Origin: Gammaproteobacteria bacterium
Lineage (GTDB): Bacteria; Pseudomonadota; Gammaproteobacteria; DAOWEP01
Assembly: GCA_030638455.1 (NCBI GenBank)
Contig: DAOWEP010000204.1
Coordinates: 1-6,056 of the forward strand
DNA: 6,056 nucleotides
Direction of reading: 5' to 3'
In this document: positions 5,651-6,056 of the stretch, piece by piece
Layout: each line of letters begins with the position of its first letter
Numbering within the stretch: the stretch's first letter is position 1
The notes under the pieces: model-generated
What the model was told of the DNA's origin: nothing
Database searches by the model: none
What the model saw: only the letters and a program-made list of their open reading frames with translations
Program-made: the position numbers and the translations under genes

Positions 5651-6056
5651 ATGTTTGCTAAAACGTTTAATGATCTGAAAATCAAACACAAGCTCATATT
5701 GCTGGCAGGCATTCCTATACTGCTCCTGCTTGTGCTAGCGCTTGAGAATATCCGGAGCGAGTGGGGCAACGTCCAGGTAGTGAAAGCCAGTCACGAACTC
5801 CAGAGCTATATCTCAGAGATCGTGACAATGGTACACGAGCTGCAATTGGAACGTGGTTTCAGTGCAGGTTATCTGGCAAGTAATGGAGATCGTTTCCAGC
5901 AAGAGTTACGGCATCAACGGACGCGTGTTGACCATCAAGTACGCTTACTACGAAATCTTACTATCACTATCTCAGCCAACTCCATACTACATGAACACTT
6001 TAATAATTTATCAGCCAAATCCACACCACAAGAACATCATAATAATTTTATAGATA
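5651..6056 (+). CDS. Membrane sensor protein with NIT domain (5' part, runs off right edge)
   Basis: The first 135 codons of a protein that continues past the right edge. A basic N-terminus (FNDLKIKHK) leads into one hydrophobic segment at about residues 15-31, which should anchor it in the inner membrane with the following part in the periplasm. Residues 60-79 contain HELQLERGFSAGYLAS, close to the ERG-x-SAG-x-L signature of NIT domains, the nitrate- and nitrite-sensing helical bundles related to NasR and NarX-type sensors. Such N-termini are usually followed by a second membrane segment, HAMP, and a chemoreceptor, histidine kinase or GGDEF output; which one applies here cannot be seen. The start is supported by a strong ribosome binding site. 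It has no functional link to mnmA and appears to have its own promoter. Confidence 0.75.
   Translation, partial: MFAKTFNDLKIKHKLILLAGIPILLLLVLALENIRSEWGNVQVVKASHELQSYISEIVTMVHELQLERGFSAGYLASNGDRFQQELRHQRTRVDHQVRLLRNLTITISANSILHEHFNNLSAKSTPQEHHNNFID

Noticed and set aside
5853..6053. Plus-strand 66-codon frame inside the NIT sensor
   Set aside because: Overlaps the NIT coding frame, which has a strong ribosome binding site and a recognisable motif.

Overview
The window looks like a chromosomal segment of a gammaproteobacterium with moderately low GC. All six recognisable housekeeping genes translate into proteins that align closely with the enterobacterial and pseudomonad versions from memory. 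The pairing of clpS-clpA with a divergent cspD, and of nudJ with mnmA next to a divergent icd, is a well-known gammaproteobacterial arrangement. I cannot name a genus from the sequence.

Left part (1-1366, minus strand): clpS is followed by clpA, which runs off the left edge. Together they encode the N-recognin adaptor and the AAA+ unfoldase of the ClpAP protease. A 369-base AT-rich divergent spacer (1367-1735) separates clpS from cspD, a plus-strand cold-shock-domain protein. A candidate terminator behind cspD ends four bases before the stop codon of icd, which converges on it.

Middle part (2146-5148): icd (isocitrate dehydrogenase, minus) and the nudJ-mnmA pair (plus) diverge from a 153-base spacer that holds a perfect TATAAT box for nudJ-mnmA. 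NudJ is a Nudix pyrophosphohydrolase. MnmA thiolates the wobble uridine of certain tRNAs. In Escherichia coli hflD and purB follow mnmA; neither is visible here.

Right part (5149-6056): about 500 bases hold no convincing intact gene. They contain two inverted repeats and a possibly decayed reading frame. Then comes the 5' portion of a membrane-anchored sensor with a NIT-type (nitrate/nitrite sensing) extracytoplasmic start, cut by the right edge. This part is the least conserved and looks like an insertion or replacement next to a conserved block.

No clearly new multi-gene system is visible. The best leads are a Lys-to-Gly change at the NADP 2'-phosphate contact position of isocitrate dehydrogenase, an Ala in place of the late Gly of the Nudix box in NudJ, and the palindrome overlapping the candidate promoter of the NIT sensor.
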